NCBI RefSeq assembly: GCF_004345645.1
Contig: NZ_SLWS01000006.1
Span: 744,001 to 808,000 of the forward strand
Length of the DNA: 64,000 nt
Direction of reading: 5' to 3'
From: Actinocrispum wychmicini
Lineage (GTDB): Bacteria > Actinomycetota > Actinomycetes > Mycobacteriales > Pseudonocardiaceae
A model generated the notes under the pieces. That model was not told the DNA's origin. It ran no database searches and saw only the letters and a program-made list of their open reading frames with translations. Made by a program: the position numbers and the translations under genes. Below, piece by piece: positions 8,230 through 17,250 of the stretch (the stretch's first letter is position 1; every line of letters starts with the position of its first letter).

Positions 8230-9431
8230 GGCAGCTCCACGGAGATGACAGTCGGCCCGCCGTTCGGGCTGTCCACCGTCAACGTACCGTCCAGCGCGGC
8301 CACCCGGCGCCGCATCCCGAGCACGCCCGTGCCGCGGGACTCGTCGATGCCGCCGAACCCGTTGTCCGCGACGATGATCACCAGGGCGTTGTCCCACGTC
8401 ACCCGGACCGACGCCCGGGTCGCTTGGCTGTGCTTGGCGACGTTCGTCAGTGCCTCCGCCACCACGTAGTACGCGGCCGTCTCCACCGCCGCCGGGACGC
8501 GCCCGAGCTCGCCGACCTCCACCCCCACCGGCACCGGGCAGCGCGCGCCCAACGCGGCGAGCGCGTTGGCGAGGCCACGGTCGGCGAGGATCGGCGGGTA
8601 CATCGTCCTGATCACGTCCCGCAGCTCGCCCATGGCCTGCTCGGCGCCCTCCCGCGCCTCCCGCACCAGCAGCCCGGCCGGGTCGTCCTGCGGCAGCGAC
8701 TTCTCCGCCACCCCGAGCCGCATCGCGATCGACACGAGCCGGGCCTGGGTGCCGTCGTGCAGGTCGCGTTCGATCCGGCGCAGCTCCGCCTCGTGCGCGT
8801 TCACCGCGCCGGCCCGGGTCTCGGTCAGCTCCTCCACCCGCGCCTCCAGCTGCGACGGCGACAGCAGCACCTTGGAGATCAGCGCATGGGTCTTGGCCAG
8901 GAAGGGAATCGCGTACCAGGCAATGATCACGCTGAAGATCGCCAAGGGCGCGCCCAGCAGCAGAGCCATGCCGAAGTTGTTGACGTGCGAGCCCATGAAC
9001 TGGATCGAGTCGCCGTCCCGCACGGTCCACCAGAACAGGGCGACGAACGTACCGACCGTGGCGAACACCAACAGCACCAGGCCGAGCATGGCCATGCCGA
9101 ACCCGAGGAAGCAGTTCAGCACCAGCCAGATGATGTCCCGCCAGGTGTTGGAGTCGGTGGCCACCTGCACCAGCCGCCGGAAGATCGACCCCGTCGGCGG
9201 CCGGAACGCGGACGGCACCGGCTCGTCGAGCACCAGGCCGATCAGGGACCGGTGCAGGTCCGTCCACAGCCTGATGATCATGACCACGATCGGGATCAGC
9301 ACGAACCCGAGGCCGGCGGCCACGATCGACATGGCCGACATCGGCAGTAAGAACAGCAAGAGCATCGAGACCGGCGTGAGCGCCCCCACCACCGCCAGGT
9401 ACCCGAGGCTCTTCCCCCACTGTTTCAGCAT
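8217..9431 (-). CDS. Sensor histidine kinase, HisKA_3/NarX-like
   Basis: 404 aa. The first ~210 residues carry several hydrophobic segments (at least four membrane spans) and no obvious extracellular sensor domain. The dimerisation helix holds the H-box R-D-L-H-D-G-T-Q with the phospho-acceptor His near residue 225. The ATPase domain follows (N-V-A-K-H-S N-box, V-A-D-N-G-F-G-G G1 box). Membrane-embedded kinases of this build often respond to envelope stress or cell-wall antibiotics. It overlaps its response-regulator gene and starts 45 nt after an ABC ATPase gene. Confidence 0.9.
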   Translation of the reverse strand: MLKQWGKSLGYLAVVGALTPVSMLLLFLLPMSAMSIVAAGLGFVLIPIVVMIIRLWTDLHRSLIGLVLDEPVPSAFRPPTGSIFRRLVQVATDSNTWRDIIWLVLNCFLGFGMAMLGLVLLVFATVGTFVALFWWTVRDGDSIQFMGSHVNNFGMALLLGAPLAIFSVIIAWYAIPFLAKTHALISKVLLSPSQLEARVEELTETRAGAVNAHEAELRRIERDLHDGTQARLVSIAMRLGVAEKSLPQDDPAGLLVREAREGAEQAMGELRDVIRTMYPPILADRGLANALAALGARCPVPVGVEVGELGRVPAAVETAAYYVVAEALTNVAKHSQATRASVRVTWDNALVIIVADNGFGGIDESRGTGVLGMRRRVAALDGTLTVDSPNGGPTVISVELPCAS

Positions 9432-9476
9432 GTCAACCAGTCTGCCGTTCGTCTCGGTCGGGCACAGTGCAGCGGG

Positions 9477-10241
9477 CTACACCAAATCCGGTTCGCCGAG
9501 GTGCGTCATCTGCGCGGCGATCCGCTCCGGGGTGGGACGCCGCATCTCCCCGGCGAGCTGACCGTCGGCGAGGAACACGACCGAGTCGGCGTACGACGCG
9601 GCCACCGGGTCGTGCGTCACCATCAGCACAGTCTGTCCCATGTCAGTCACCACGTGCCGGAGCAGCTCCAGCACCTGACGCGCGGTCCTCGTGTCCAACG
9701 CGCCGGTCGGTTCGTCCGCGAACACGGCGTCGGGCCGCGTGATCAGCGCGCGGGCGATGGCCACTCGCTGCTGCTGGCCACCGGACAGCTCGCTGGGCAG
9801 CCGGTTCATCCGGTCGGCCAGCCCGACGGACCGCACGACCTGGTCAAGCAGCCCACGGTCGACCCGCTTGCCGGCCAGCCGCAGCGGCAACGTGATGTTC
9901 TGCAGCACGGTCAGCGAGCTGAGCAGGTTGTACGCCTGGAAGACGAACCCGATGCGTTCCCGCCGCAGGACCGTCAGCTGCGTCTCCTTCATCTTCGACA
10001 GTTCGGCGTCGCCCAGCCACACCTGCCCGCTGGTCGGCTGGTCCAACCCGGCGGCGCAGTGCAGGAACGTGCTCTTGCCCGACCCGGACGGCCCCATGAC
10101 CGCGGTGAACGTGCCGCGACGCAGCTCGATGCTGACGTTCCGCAGCGCGTGCACCTGCCCGTCGCCGGAGCCGTAGACCTTGGACACGCCGGCCAGTCGC
10201 AGCGCGGGCGTGACCACCGGCGCGAATGTCTGAGTGCTCAT
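9477..10241 (-). CDS. ABC transporter ATP-binding protein (MacB/LolD-like) without a permease partner nearby
   Basis: 254 aa. Walker [10 protein letters not shown], the MacB/LolD-type segment [14 protein letters not shown], signature L-S-G-G-Q-Q-Q-R and Walker [13 protein letters not shown] are all present. The start is ATG 10241 (M-S-T-Q-T-F); the frame is open further upstream but without a better start. Relatives nearly always sit beside an FtsX/MacB permease. Here the next genes are a histidine kinase and a response regulator and no permease is in reach, which is odd. It may work with a permease encoded elsewhere. Confidence 0.85.
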   Translation of the reverse strand: MSTQTFAPVVTPALRLAGVSKVYGSGDGQVHALRNVSIELRRGTFTAVMGPSGSGKSTFLHCAAGLDQPTSGQVWLGDAELSKMKETQLTVLRRERIGFVFQAYNLLSSLTVLQNITLPLRLAGKRVDRGLLDQVVRSVGLADRMNRLPSELSGGQQQRVAIARALITRPDAVFADEPTGALDTRTARQVLELLRHVVTDMGQTVLMVTHDPVAASYADSVVFLADGQLAGEMRRPTPERIAAQMTHLGEPDLV

Positions 10242-10306
10242 GACCAAGACGCTACGAACCGAGGGCAGGCGAGGACATGGGTCAGCCACCCGACCTGGAG
10301 GTGGGG

Positions 10307-11281
10307 CTAGCCCCACCACGGCGGACCGGCGACGAGGTGGTCCGCGGCCGTGTACGGGTCCAGGGAGCCGGCCGCGACCTGGGCGGCCAGGTGGTTCAAC
10401 GCCTCATCGCCCGGTCCGTCGATCCTGGCGCGGACCGTTTCGAGCGCGATCGCCTCCACCTCGGCGCGGGCCCGACGGTGCCGGCGCTCCACCAACCGGT
10501 CGTGGGCGACCAGCCAGTCGTGGTGGGCGGCCAACGCCCCGACCACGTCCGCTATTCCGTCCATTGTGGACGCGACGGTCGACAGGATCGGCTGGCGCCA
10601 CAGGGGTCCGGTGATTCCCTTGCGGGACATCGCGACCATGGTCTTCAGGTCGCGGACGGTGGCCTCGGCGCCGTCCCGGTCGGCCTTGTTCACCACGAAC
10701 ACGTCCGCGATCTCCAGTACACCGGCCTTGGCTGCCTGGATCCCGTCGCCCATCCCGGGCGCGAGCAGCACGACCGTGGTGTCGGCCAGCTTCACGACGT
10801 CCACTTCGGACTGTCCAACCCCGACTGTCTCGACCAGCACCACGTCGAACCCGGCCGCGTCCAACACCCGCAACGCCTGCGGGGCGGCCCACGACAGGCC
10901 GCCGAGGTGTCCCCGGGTGGCCATCGACCGGATGAACACCCCCGGGTCCGTGGCGTGCTCCCGCATCCGGATCCGGTCGCCCAGCAGCGCACCGCCGGAG
11001 AACGGCGACGACGGGTCGACCGCCAGGACGCCGACCTTTTTCCCGTCCGCCCGCAAGGACGTCAGCAGGGCCGATGTGGACGTCGACTTGCCGACGCCCG
11101 GCGGGCCGGTCAGGCCGATCACCCTGGCCCGTCCGGTGAACGGCGCCAGCGCCGCCGCGACCTCCCGCAACTGCGGATGCGCGTCCTCGACCAGCGATAT
11201 CAGCCGACCGACCGCGCGCGGCTGTCCTTCCCGCGCGCGGTCGACCAGCTCGCTGACGTCGATCAGACGGCTACCGATCAA
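10307..11281 (-). CDS. meaB: Methylmalonyl-CoA mutase-associated GTPase MeaB
   Basis: 324 aa G3E-family P-loop GTPase that protects and reloads adenosylcobalamin-dependent acyl-CoA mutases. Walker [10 protein letters not shown] lies near residues 59-67, with [21 protein letters not shown] and the guanine motif N-K-A-D. Translation appears to start at TTG 11281, whose last two bases plus the next form the stop of the thiolase gene (TTGA overlap); GGTGAT lies ~10 nt upstream. It probably serves MeaA at 37-39 kb as well as any mutase elsewhere. Confidence 0.92.
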   Translation of the reverse strand: MIGSRLIDVSELVDRAREGQPRAVGRLISLVEDAHPQLREVAAALAPFTGRARVIGLTGPPGVGKSTSTSALLTSLRADGKKVGVLAVDPSSPFSGGALLGDRIRMREHATDPGVFIRSMATRGHLGGLSWAAPQALRVLDAAGFDVVLVETVGVGQSEVDVVKLADTTVVLLAPGMGDGIQAAKAGVLEIADVFVVNKADRDGAEATVRDLKTMVAMSRKGITGPLWRQPILSTVASTMDGIADVVGALAAHHDWLVAHDRLVERRHRRARAEVEAIALETVRARIDGPGDEALNHLAAQVAAGSLDPYTAADHLVAGPPWWG

Positions 11282-12456
11282 ACGCGGATCACCAGCGCGT
11301 CACCCTGGCCGCCACCGCCGCACAGCGCCGCGGCGCCCACCCCGCCGCCGCGCCGCTTGAGCTCCAGCGCCAGGTGCAGCACGAGCCGGGCGCCGGACAT
11401 GCCGATCGGGTGGCCGAGCGCGATCGCGCCGCCGTTCACGTTCACCTTGTCCGGCGAGATCCCCAGCTGCTCGGTGGACACGATGCCGACCGCGGCGAAC
11501 GCCTCGTTGATCTCCACCAGGTCCAGGTCCTGCGGCGTGAGGTTCTCCTTGGCCAGCGCGGCTTTGATGGCGTTCGACGGCTGTTCGTGCAGCGAGGCGT
11601 CCGGCCCGGCGACCACGCCGTGCGCGCCGATCTCGGCGATCCAGGTCAGGCCGAGTTCCACCGCCTTCGCCTTGCTCATCACGACCACCGCGGCGGCGCC
11701 GTCGGAGATCGGCGACGCCGAGCCGGCCGTGATGGTCCCGTCACTGGAGAACGCCGGACGCAGCTTGCCCAGCGCCTCCACGTTCGTGTCGCCGCGGATG
11801 CCTTCGTCGTCGGCGATGACGAGCGGGTCGCCCTTCCGCTGCGGCACGGACACCGGGACGATCTCCTCGGCGAAGATCCCGTTCGTGGCCGCTGCCGCGG
11901 CGCGCTGGTGCGAGCGGACCGCGAACTCGTCCTGCTGCTGGCGGGTCAAGCTGTAGCGCGAGTTGTACTTCTCGGTCGACGCACCCATCGCGACCTGGTC
12001 GAACGCACAGAACAGACCGTCAAGGGCCATGTGGTCGACCATCGTGACGTCGCCGTACTTGAACCCGGACCGCGACTTCGGCAGCAGGTGCGGCGCCTGG
12101 GTCATCGACTCCTGGCCGCCGGCCACCACGATGTCGAACTCGCCTGCCCGGATCAGCTGGTCGGCCAGGGCGATACTGTCCAGGCCGGACAGGCACACCT
12201 TGTTGATGGTCAGCGCGGGCACGCTCATCGGGATGCCCGCGTGCACCGCGGCCTGCCGGGCCGGGATCTGCCCCGCGCCTGCGGTCAGCACCTGGCCCAT
12301 GATCACGTACTGCACCTGCTCGGGGCGCACGCCCGCCCGGTCGAGCGCGCCCTTGATGGCGAACCCACCGAGTTGGGTGCCGGAGAAGTCCTTCAGGCCC
12401 CCGAGGAGCCGACCCATCGGGGTACGGGCTCCAGCGACGATGACGGAACCGGACAC
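11278..12456 (-). CDS. Acetyl-CoA C-acetyltransferase (thiolase)
   Basis: 392 aa degradative/biosynthetic thiolase. The nucleophile Cys88 is in N-K-V-C-L-S-G, the His is in [12 protein letters not shown], and the second Cys is in C-G-G-G-G-Q-G. It condenses two acetyl-CoA to acetoacetyl-CoA or cleaves 3-ketoacyl-CoA. GTG 12456 has GGAGG 7 nt upstream and the encoded N-terminus fits the family; upstream in-frame codons do not. It is coupled to meaB. Together with the 3-hydroxyacyl-CoA dehydrogenase and crotonyl-CoA reductase in this window it could supply C4 units to the ethylmalonyl-CoA route. Confidence 0.93.
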   Translation of the reverse strand: MSGSVIVAGARTPMGRLLGGLKDFSGTQLGGFAIKGALDRAGVRPEQVQYVIMGQVLTAGAGQIPARQAAVHAGIPMSVPALTINKVCLSGLDSIALADQLIRAGEFDIVVAGGQESMTQAPHLLPKSRSGFKYGDVTMVDHMALDGLFCAFDQVAMGASTEKYNSRYSLTRQQQDEFAVRSHQRAAAAATNGIFAEEIVPVSVPQRKGDPLVIADDEGIRGDTNVEALGKLRPAFSSDGTITAGSASPISDGAAAVVVMSKAKAVELGLTWIAEIGAHGVVAGPDASLHEQPSNAIKAALAKENLTPQDLDLVEINEAFAAVGIVSTEQLGISPDKVNVNGGAIALGHPIGMSGARLVLHLALELKRRGGGVGAAALCGGGGQGDALVIRV

Positions 12457-12625
12457 AGGCAGCCTCCAATGCAAGCGCTCGTTAACCCAAGACGATACCC
12501 AGCGGTAGGGACTGCACCGATTCCGACGAACGAGTTGTGTCGCGCACACCACAGTTCTGTTTACCGACCCCCTGCGGGGGCGCCCACCCCCACCGCCTCC
12601 TCGCGCGTGCGTTGCGCGACGTGCC

Positions 12626-12639
12626 TACCCTTGAGGGTA
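12626..12639. promoter_or_regulatory. 14-bp palindrome at the start of the epimerase gene
   Basis: TACCCT-TG-AGGGTA is a perfect inverted repeat whose last base is the A of the epimerase start codon. It lies between two divergent acyl-CoA genes. It could be an operator or a small hairpin that masks the start; no regulator can be assigned. Confidence 0.4.
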
Positions 12640-13091
12640 TGTCTCAGGAATCAGGCGCACGGGTCGCAGCCGTCGTAACAGCCATCGACCACGTCGGCAT
12701 CGCCGTCCCGGACCTCGACGAGGCGATCGAGTTCTACCAGGAGACGTACGGGCTCGTGGTCGCCGCGGTCGAGGTGAACGAGGAGCAGGGCGTCCGCGAG
12801 GCGATGCTCCGGGTCCCGGGCGACGACGGCACCGGTACCGCGATCCAGTTGCTCGCGCCGCTGACGCCGGACTCGACCATCGGCAGGTTCCTGGCCAAGA
12901 AGGGCCCAGGACTCCAGCAACTGGCGTATCGGGTGGCCGACATCGAAGAGACATCCGAGGCGCTGCGGGCGAAAGGCCTAAAGGTTGTCTTCGACGAACC
13001 TAAACACGGTACACAGAACAGTCGTACTCAGTTCGTCCACCCCAAGTCCACCGGCGGTGTCCTGGTCGAATTCGTGCAGCCCGCGGACTGA
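12639..13091 (+). CDS. mce: Methylmalonyl-CoA epimerase
   Basis: 150 aa vicinal-oxygen-chelate protein that interconverts (2R)- and (2S)-methylmalonyl-CoA. Family landmarks are I-D-H-V-G-I-A-V-P-D (metal His near residue 18), Q-L-L-A-P-L, G-P-G-L-Q-Q-L-A-Y-R-V and the C-terminal F-V-H-P-K-S-T-G-G-V-L-V-E-F with His and Glu ligands. The ATG is preceded at short range by GAGG within a palindrome. The first ~14 residues are a nonconserved tail. It faces the thiolase-meaB operon and is followed by crotonyl-CoA carboxylase/reductase, a coherent acyl-CoA neighbourhood. Confidence 0.93.
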   Translation: MSQESGARVAAVVTAIDHVGIAVPDLDEAIEFYQETYGLVVAAVEVNEEQGVREAMLRVPGDDGTGTAIQLLAPLTPDSTIGRFLAKKGPGLQQLAYRVADIEETSEALRAKGLKVVFDEPKHGTQNSRTQFVHPKSTGGVLVEFVQPAD

Positions 13092-13180
13092 ATCGGTTCC
13101 AGTGGCGCAGGTCTCACAATTGTGGTGATCTACGCTTTCCGGTGGTTAACCTCCGGGCATTCGCGACCTGGAGGCACGCC

Positions 13181-14512
13181 GTGGAAAAGATTCGTGACGC
13201 CATTCTTTCGGGCGAGTGGACAGCGGTCGGCGATCTGGATGTGCCGGACCACTACCGGGCGGTGACCGTGCACGCCGACGAAGTGGAGATGTTCGCCGGC
13301 CTGGAGACCCGCGACAAGGACCCGCGCAAGGCGCTGCACGTCGAGGACGTGGCAACGCCGGAGCTGGCCCCCGGCGAGGCGCTGGTCGCGGTGATGGCGT
13401 CGGCGATCAACTACAACACGGTGTGGACGTCCATCTTCGAGCCGCTGGACACGTTCGGATTCCTGCGCCGCTACGGCCGGACGTCCGACCTGGCCAAGCG
13501 GCACGACCTGCCGTACCACGTGGTCGGCTCCGACCTGGCCGGCGTGGTGCTGCGGACCGGGCCCGGCGTGCAGGCGTGGAAACCCGGCGACGCGGTGGTG
13601 GCGCACTGTCTTTCGGTCGAGCTGGAACACCCGGACGGCCACAACGACACGATGATGGACCCGGAACAGCGGATCTGGGGATTCGAGACGAACTTCGGCG
13701 GCCTGGCCGAGCTGGCACTGGTGAAATCCAACCAGCTGATGCCCAAACCGGCGCACCTGACCTGGGAGGAGGCGGCGTCCCCGGGTTTGGTGAACTCCAC
13801 CGCCTACCGCCAGTTGGTGTCGACGAACGGCGCCGCCATGAAACAGGGCGACACGGTGTTGATCTGGGGTGCCTCGGGCGGCCTCGGCTCGTACGCGACC
13901 CAGTTCGCGCTCAACGGCGGCGCCACCCCGGTCTGTGTGGTCTCCAGCCCGCAGAAGGCGGAGATCTGCCGGCGGATGGGCGCTGAGCTGATCATCGACC
14001 GGGCGGCCGAGGACTACCGGTTCTGGTCGGACCCGGACACCCAGAACCCGCGTGAGTGGAAGCGGTTCGGCGCGCGGATCCGGGAGCTGACCGGCGGCGA
14101 CGACCCGGACATCGTGTTCGAGCACCCGGGCCGGGAGACGTTCGGCGCCAGCGTGTTCGTGGCCCGGCGCGGCGGGACGATCGTCACCTGCGCGTCCACC
14201 TCGGGCTTCATGCACTCGTACGACAACCGCTACCTGTGGATGCACCTCAAGCGGATCGTCGGCTCGCACTTCGCCAACTACCGGGAGGCGTCCGAGGCGA
14301 ACCGGTTGATAGCCAAGGGAAAGATCCACCCGACCCTGTCCAGGGTGTACCCGATGGACGAGACCGGCCAGGCCGCGTACGACGTGCACCGCAACGTGCA
14401 CCAGGGCAAGGTCGGCGTGCTGTGCCTGGCGCCCACCGAGGGCCTCGGCGTCACGAACCCGCAGTTGCGCGCCAAGCACGTGGACGAGATCAACCGGTTC
14501 CGCGGCGTCTGA
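13181..14512 (+). CDS. ccrA: Crotonyl-CoA carboxylase/reductase
   Basis: 443 aa zinc-less medium-chain dehydrogenase/reductase that reductively carboxylates crotonyl-CoA to ethylmalonyl-CoA with NADPH and CO2. It has the long CCR-specific N-terminal region (M-F-A-G-L-E-T-R-D-K-D-P-R-K), S-A-I-N-Y-N-T-V-W-T-S, the inserted H-N-D-T-M-M-D-P-E-Q-R-I-W-G-F-E-T-N-F-G segment, and the cofactor loop W-G-A-S-G-G-L-G-S-Y. GTG 13181 is chosen because GGAGG at 13170-13174 is 6 nt upstream and the length matches the family. The product feeds MeaA (37-39 kb) or polyketide synthases using ethylmalonyl extender units. Confidence 0.95.
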   Translation: MEKIRDAILSGEWTAVGDLDVPDHYRAVTVHADEVEMFAGLETRDKDPRKALHVEDVATPELAPGEALVAVMASAINYNTVWTSIFEPLDTFGFLRRYGRTSDLAKRHDLPYHVVGSDLAGVVLRTGPGVQAWKPGDAVVAHCLSVELEHPDGHNDTMMDPEQRIWGFETNFGGLAELALVKSNQLMPKPAHLTWEEAASPGLVNSTAYRQLVSTNGAAMKQGDTVLIWGASGGLGSYATQFALNGGATPVCVVSSPQKAEICRRMGAELIIDRAAEDYRFWSDPDTQNPREWKRFGARIRELTGGDDPDIVFEHPGRETFGASVFVARRGGTIVTCASTSGFMHSYDNRYLWMHLKRIVGSHFANYREASEANRLIAKGKIHPTLSRVYPMDETGQAAYDVHRNVHQGKVGVLCLAPTEGLGVTNPQLRAKHVDEINRFRGV

Positions 14513-14515
14513 CCG

Positions 14516-15202
14516 TCACTCCACCCACCACCACCCGTCGCCCAGGTAGACGGTCGGTTTCACGGGGTCGCCGAAGCCGTCCAGCTCCGCCGTCTCGTCG
14601 ATGTCACCGGTGATGTGGGCGTATCCGATCGCGCCGTCCGGAATGCCGGCCCACTGGGACAGGAACCACACCGGCGTGCCGCGGTTGACGCCGATCCGCG
14701 ACAGGCTGTCGACGGTCGACAGGTACTGGTACTCGGCGGGCAGTTTCGGGCCGTAGTAGCCCTGGGGCGCCGTGGCGGTCCAGGTCCGGTCGTCCGCCAG
14801 CCGGGCGACGGCCGCGAAGTCCGACCGGTGCAGGCGGTACCAGCTGACTTTGTAGACGTACTGCCAGTTGACCAACGCCACGACCACACCCACGACGACC
14901 GACGGGACCAGGAACGCGGCCACGCCACGCCACCGCGCCCGCCGCCAGATCAGCCTGCCCGCGATGGCGGTGGCACCCACCAGGACGACCCACGGAACGG
15001 CCGACAGCAAAGGACCGAAGTACACGGCGGCGATCCAGAACAGGGTCGTGGTGGCGATCCGCAGCTGGAAGTAGTGCAGTCCGGCCAGCACCAGCCAGCC
15101 GGTCACCAGGACCACCACCGCCGGCCACATCCTTGGTCGCTGTCGCGGTGTCGACTCGGGCACCGAACTGTCCGCGGGGTTCTGTTCCAACGTCACATCC
15201 AC
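14516..15202 (-). CDS. Hypothetical membrane protein (228 aa)
   Basis: Not assigned to a named family. The first ~28 residues are polar and Pro-rich. Three hydrophobic segments follow at roughly 28-50, 55-80 and 95-115, and then a ~110-residue soluble domain rich in Tyr and Trp ends in G-D-G-W-W-W-V-E. The C-terminal domain probably faces outside. It converges on ccrA, with 3 nt between the stops, and is divergent from a MarR gene 80 nt away. Confidence 0.7.
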   Translation of the reverse strand: MDVTLEQNPADSSVPESTPRQRPRMWPAVVVLVTGWLVLAGLHYFQLRIATTTLFWIAAVYFGPLLSAVPWVVLVGATAIAGRLIWRRARWRGVAAFLVPSVVVGVVVALVNWQYVYKVSWYRLHRSDFAAVARLADDRTWTATAPQGYYGPKLPAEYQYLSTVDSLSRIGVNRGTPVWFLSQWAGIPDGAIGYAHITGDIDETAELDGFGDPVKPTVYLGDGWWWVE

Positions 15203-15282
15203 GTAGACGCCGCCCCGGTGCCACCGTTGGGTGCGAACGCGTGGAGGTCTGGTGGAGGTTCCGTGTGTGATATCTTTCCTTC

Positions 15283-15762
15283 ATGGAACGAACGGAATCG
15301 GTTCGGGACGTCGCCCGCGCCACGTTCCGGCTGGTCACCGAGGCCCAACAGGGCATGAGCAGGTCGTTCGACGCCGCACGCGTCGGCGTTCTGCAGGTCG
15401 TCGCCGCGCGTGGCCCGGTCCGGCCGGGCGCGATCGGTGAGCAGCTCGACATGGCGCCGTCGTCGGTCACCCGGCACGTTCAGGCGTTGGAGGACGCGGG
15501 CCAGGTCTCGGTGGCGGCCGATCCGGCCGACGCCAGGACGTGCCTGATCACCACGACCCCGGCCGGGCTGACCGAACTGGACCGGCTGGAGGCCGCCGGT
15601 CTGGCCGTGTTCGCCGACGTTGTGGCCGACTGGAGCGAGGCGGACCTGCGCACACTTGTCCGGCTGATGCGGCGGCTCACCGACGACTGGGCGGCCCGCG
15701 GCCCGGCCGCGAAACGCGCCAACCAGCCGAAACGCGAGCCGCGTTGGCGGTTCCGCGGATGA
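15283..15762 (+). CDS. MarR-family transcriptional regulator
   Basis: 159 aa winged-helix regulator. Residues ~35-110 give the MarR core: R-P-G-A-I-G-E-Q-L-D-M-A-P-S-S-V-T-R-H-V-Q-A-L-E (recognition helix) and the wing with D-P-A-D-A-R-T-C-L-I. MarR dimers usually repress an adjacent gene and respond to small phenolic or lipophilic ligands. There is no clear Shine-Dalgarno before ATG 15283, so leaderless or weak initiation is possible. The downstream membrane protein starts inside its stop (ATGA) and is the most likely functional partner. Confidence 0.88.
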   Translation: MERTESVRDVARATFRLVTEAQQGMSRSFDAARVGVLQVVAARGPVRPGAIGEQLDMAPSSVTRHVQALEDAGQVSVAADPADARTCLITTTPAGLTELDRLEAAGLAVFADVVADWSEADLRTLVRLMRRLTDDWAARGPAAKRANQPKREPRWRFRG

Positions 15763-16151
15763 AACTCCGGCTCTGTCTCCTCGGCCTCGCCGTCTTCCAG
15801 GTCGTCATCGCCGTACTGGTGTGGATCAACTTCGACGCGACCGTGGACGCCTTGGACGGAACCAAACTCGCGCCAAATCACAACGCGGCTGTCGGCGCCG
15901 CTCAGGGCGCGCTGGCCGTGCATCTTGTGCTTGCCGTGCTGAGCGTGGTGTTCGCACGGATCACGCCCGCAGGAAGGGCACGCGTGCGCGCGACGATCAT
16001 GCTGGCGATCACGGCGGTCGGCGGTGTCGCGGCGATGGCGTTGCCGGCACAGACTTATCTGAGCCCGATCGGGGTCGCGCTGGCGTTGGCCGCGTTGGGC
16101 CTGCTGTGGATCAGGCCTGCCCGGCGCCCAGATTCAGTGCGTCCGCGATGA
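15759..16151 (+). CDS. Small four-helix membrane protein coupled to MarR
   Basis: 130 aa with about four hydrophobic segments (~5-24, 45-65, 75-95, 98-113), an Arg-rich loop between the second and third, and a basic C-terminus. No family recognised. The ATG overlaps the MarR stop, so the two are expressed together. The last 41 nt overlap, tail to tail, the 3' end of the TetR gene on the other strand. Confidence 0.7.
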   Translation: MKLRLCLLGLAVFQVVIAVLVWINFDATVDALDGTKLAPNHNAAVGAAQGALAVHLVLAVLSVVFARITPAGRARVRATIMLAITAVGGVAAMALPAQTYLSPIGVALALAALGLLWIRPARRPDSVRPR

Positions 16152-16683
16152 ACGCCACCTCGCGGTCCATCGACGGCGCGTCCTCCTCGGCGTGCCTGGC
16201 CACGGAGTGGCGGTAGCTCACGGCGAGAGCGAACAGGCCGGCCGCGCTGTCCACGTCCGCCAGCGCGATGGCGCCGGCGCCGGCCGCGATGATCACGGAC
16301 TTCACCTGGGTGACTATCGAGTGGTAGCGCGCCTGCAACGCCTCGCGGACCGCCCTGTGCGTGTCCGCCTCGCGCCACAGCAGGTGCGACAGGATCCGCG
16401 ATTTGCTCAGCCGCGCGTCCAGTTCGGCGACCAACTTTCGGAGGCTGGCGCCCACGTCGCCAGGGACGACGACGTTCACGGGGTCGATGTGTTCGTCCGG
16501 CAGCCGCTGCACGAGCGCGGTCAGCAGGTCCGACTTGCGCCGGAAGTAGTAGTGCACAAGGCCTTTGGGCACGTGCGCGGCCTCGGCGATCTTGGACGTC
16601 GGGGTGGCGTCGAAACCCGTCTCGGCGAACAGCTTCTCGGCAGCGGTCAGGATCCGCTCCCGCGCGCCTGGGTCGTTCGACAC
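16111..16683 (-). CDS. TetR-family transcriptional regulator
   Basis: 190 aa. Residues 7-53 match the TetR_N HTH (R-E-R-I-L-T-A-A-E-K-L-F-A-E-T-G-F, T-S-K-I-A-E-A-A, K-G-L-V-H-Y-Y-F-R-R-K). The C-terminal helical domain holds W-R-E-A-D-T-H-R-A-V-R-E-A-L and is of the ligand-binding type. The ligand and target genes are unknown; the membrane gene upstream (16752-17126) is on the same strand but separately promoted. The 3' end overlaps the converging membrane-protein gene by 41 nt. Confidence 0.9.
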   Translation of the reverse strand: MSNDPGARERILTAAEKLFAETGFDATPTSKIAEAAHVPKGLVHYYFRRKSDLLTALVQRLPDEHIDPVNVVVPGDVGASLRKLVAELDARLSKSRILSHLLWREADTHRAVREALQARYHSIVTQVKSVIIAAGAGAIALADVDSAAGLFALAVSYRHSVARHAEEDAPSMDREVAFIADALNLGAGQA

Positions 16684-16751
16684 TTTCAGTCCCCTCCGGC
16701 GGAGTGCGCCCGGGCCATCACATCAAGCCCAGGGCGCGCTCCGCAAGAGAC

Positions 16752-17126
16752 TCAATGCTGTCCGGCCATGCCCTGGTGGGCGGTGTTGGCGGCGGGCAGG
16801 GCGACCGCGCCGGCGATGGCTGTCAGCGCGCCGATGATGAACGCGCTCCACATGGCGCCCTTCATGTCCGTGAAGCTCATCACCCACGGGGAGATGAACA
16901 TCAGCACCCCGAGCACGATCTGCACGTACTCACCCAGTACGACCCCGGGCATGGCCAGCGAGAACAGGCCGTCCAGGGCGATCAGCGCGCCCAACACGAT
17001 CATGGTCCAGGTGATGGTGTTCGTGGTCGTCAACCACAGCGGCGAGAGGACGGCCACCACGCCGAACAGCACCTCTGCCCAGTCCTGCCAACGCGTCCAC
17101 GCCCTTGTGGTCGATGTGTCGCTCAT
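16752..17126 (-). CDS. SPW-repeat membrane protein
   Basis: 124 aa protein with four predicted membrane helices and two copies of the S-P-W/S-P-L-W motif (L-S-P-L-W-L, I-S-P-W-V-M), the mark of the SPW repeat family. ATG 17126 has a strong GGAGGTGAT box 7-8 nt upstream. The function of the family is unknown. The C-terminus is short and His-containing. Confidence 0.8.
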   Translation of the reverse strand: MSDTSTTRAWTRWQDWAEVLFGVVAVLSPLWLTTTNTITWTMIVLGALIALDGLFSLAMPGVVLGEYVQIVLGVLMFISPWVMSFTDMKGAMWSAFIIGALTAIAGAVALPAANTAHQGMAGQH

Positions 17127-17250
17127 GGCGATCACCTCCGAAAGGAGAAAGGTCCTACCTCTGCATAGTGCGCTTGGTTGGCTGGCCGGTCAAGACCTGT
17201 GATGTGGTATACGCCGCTGGCCAAGTCGGTGTGCGAGGTAGGTTGGGGCC

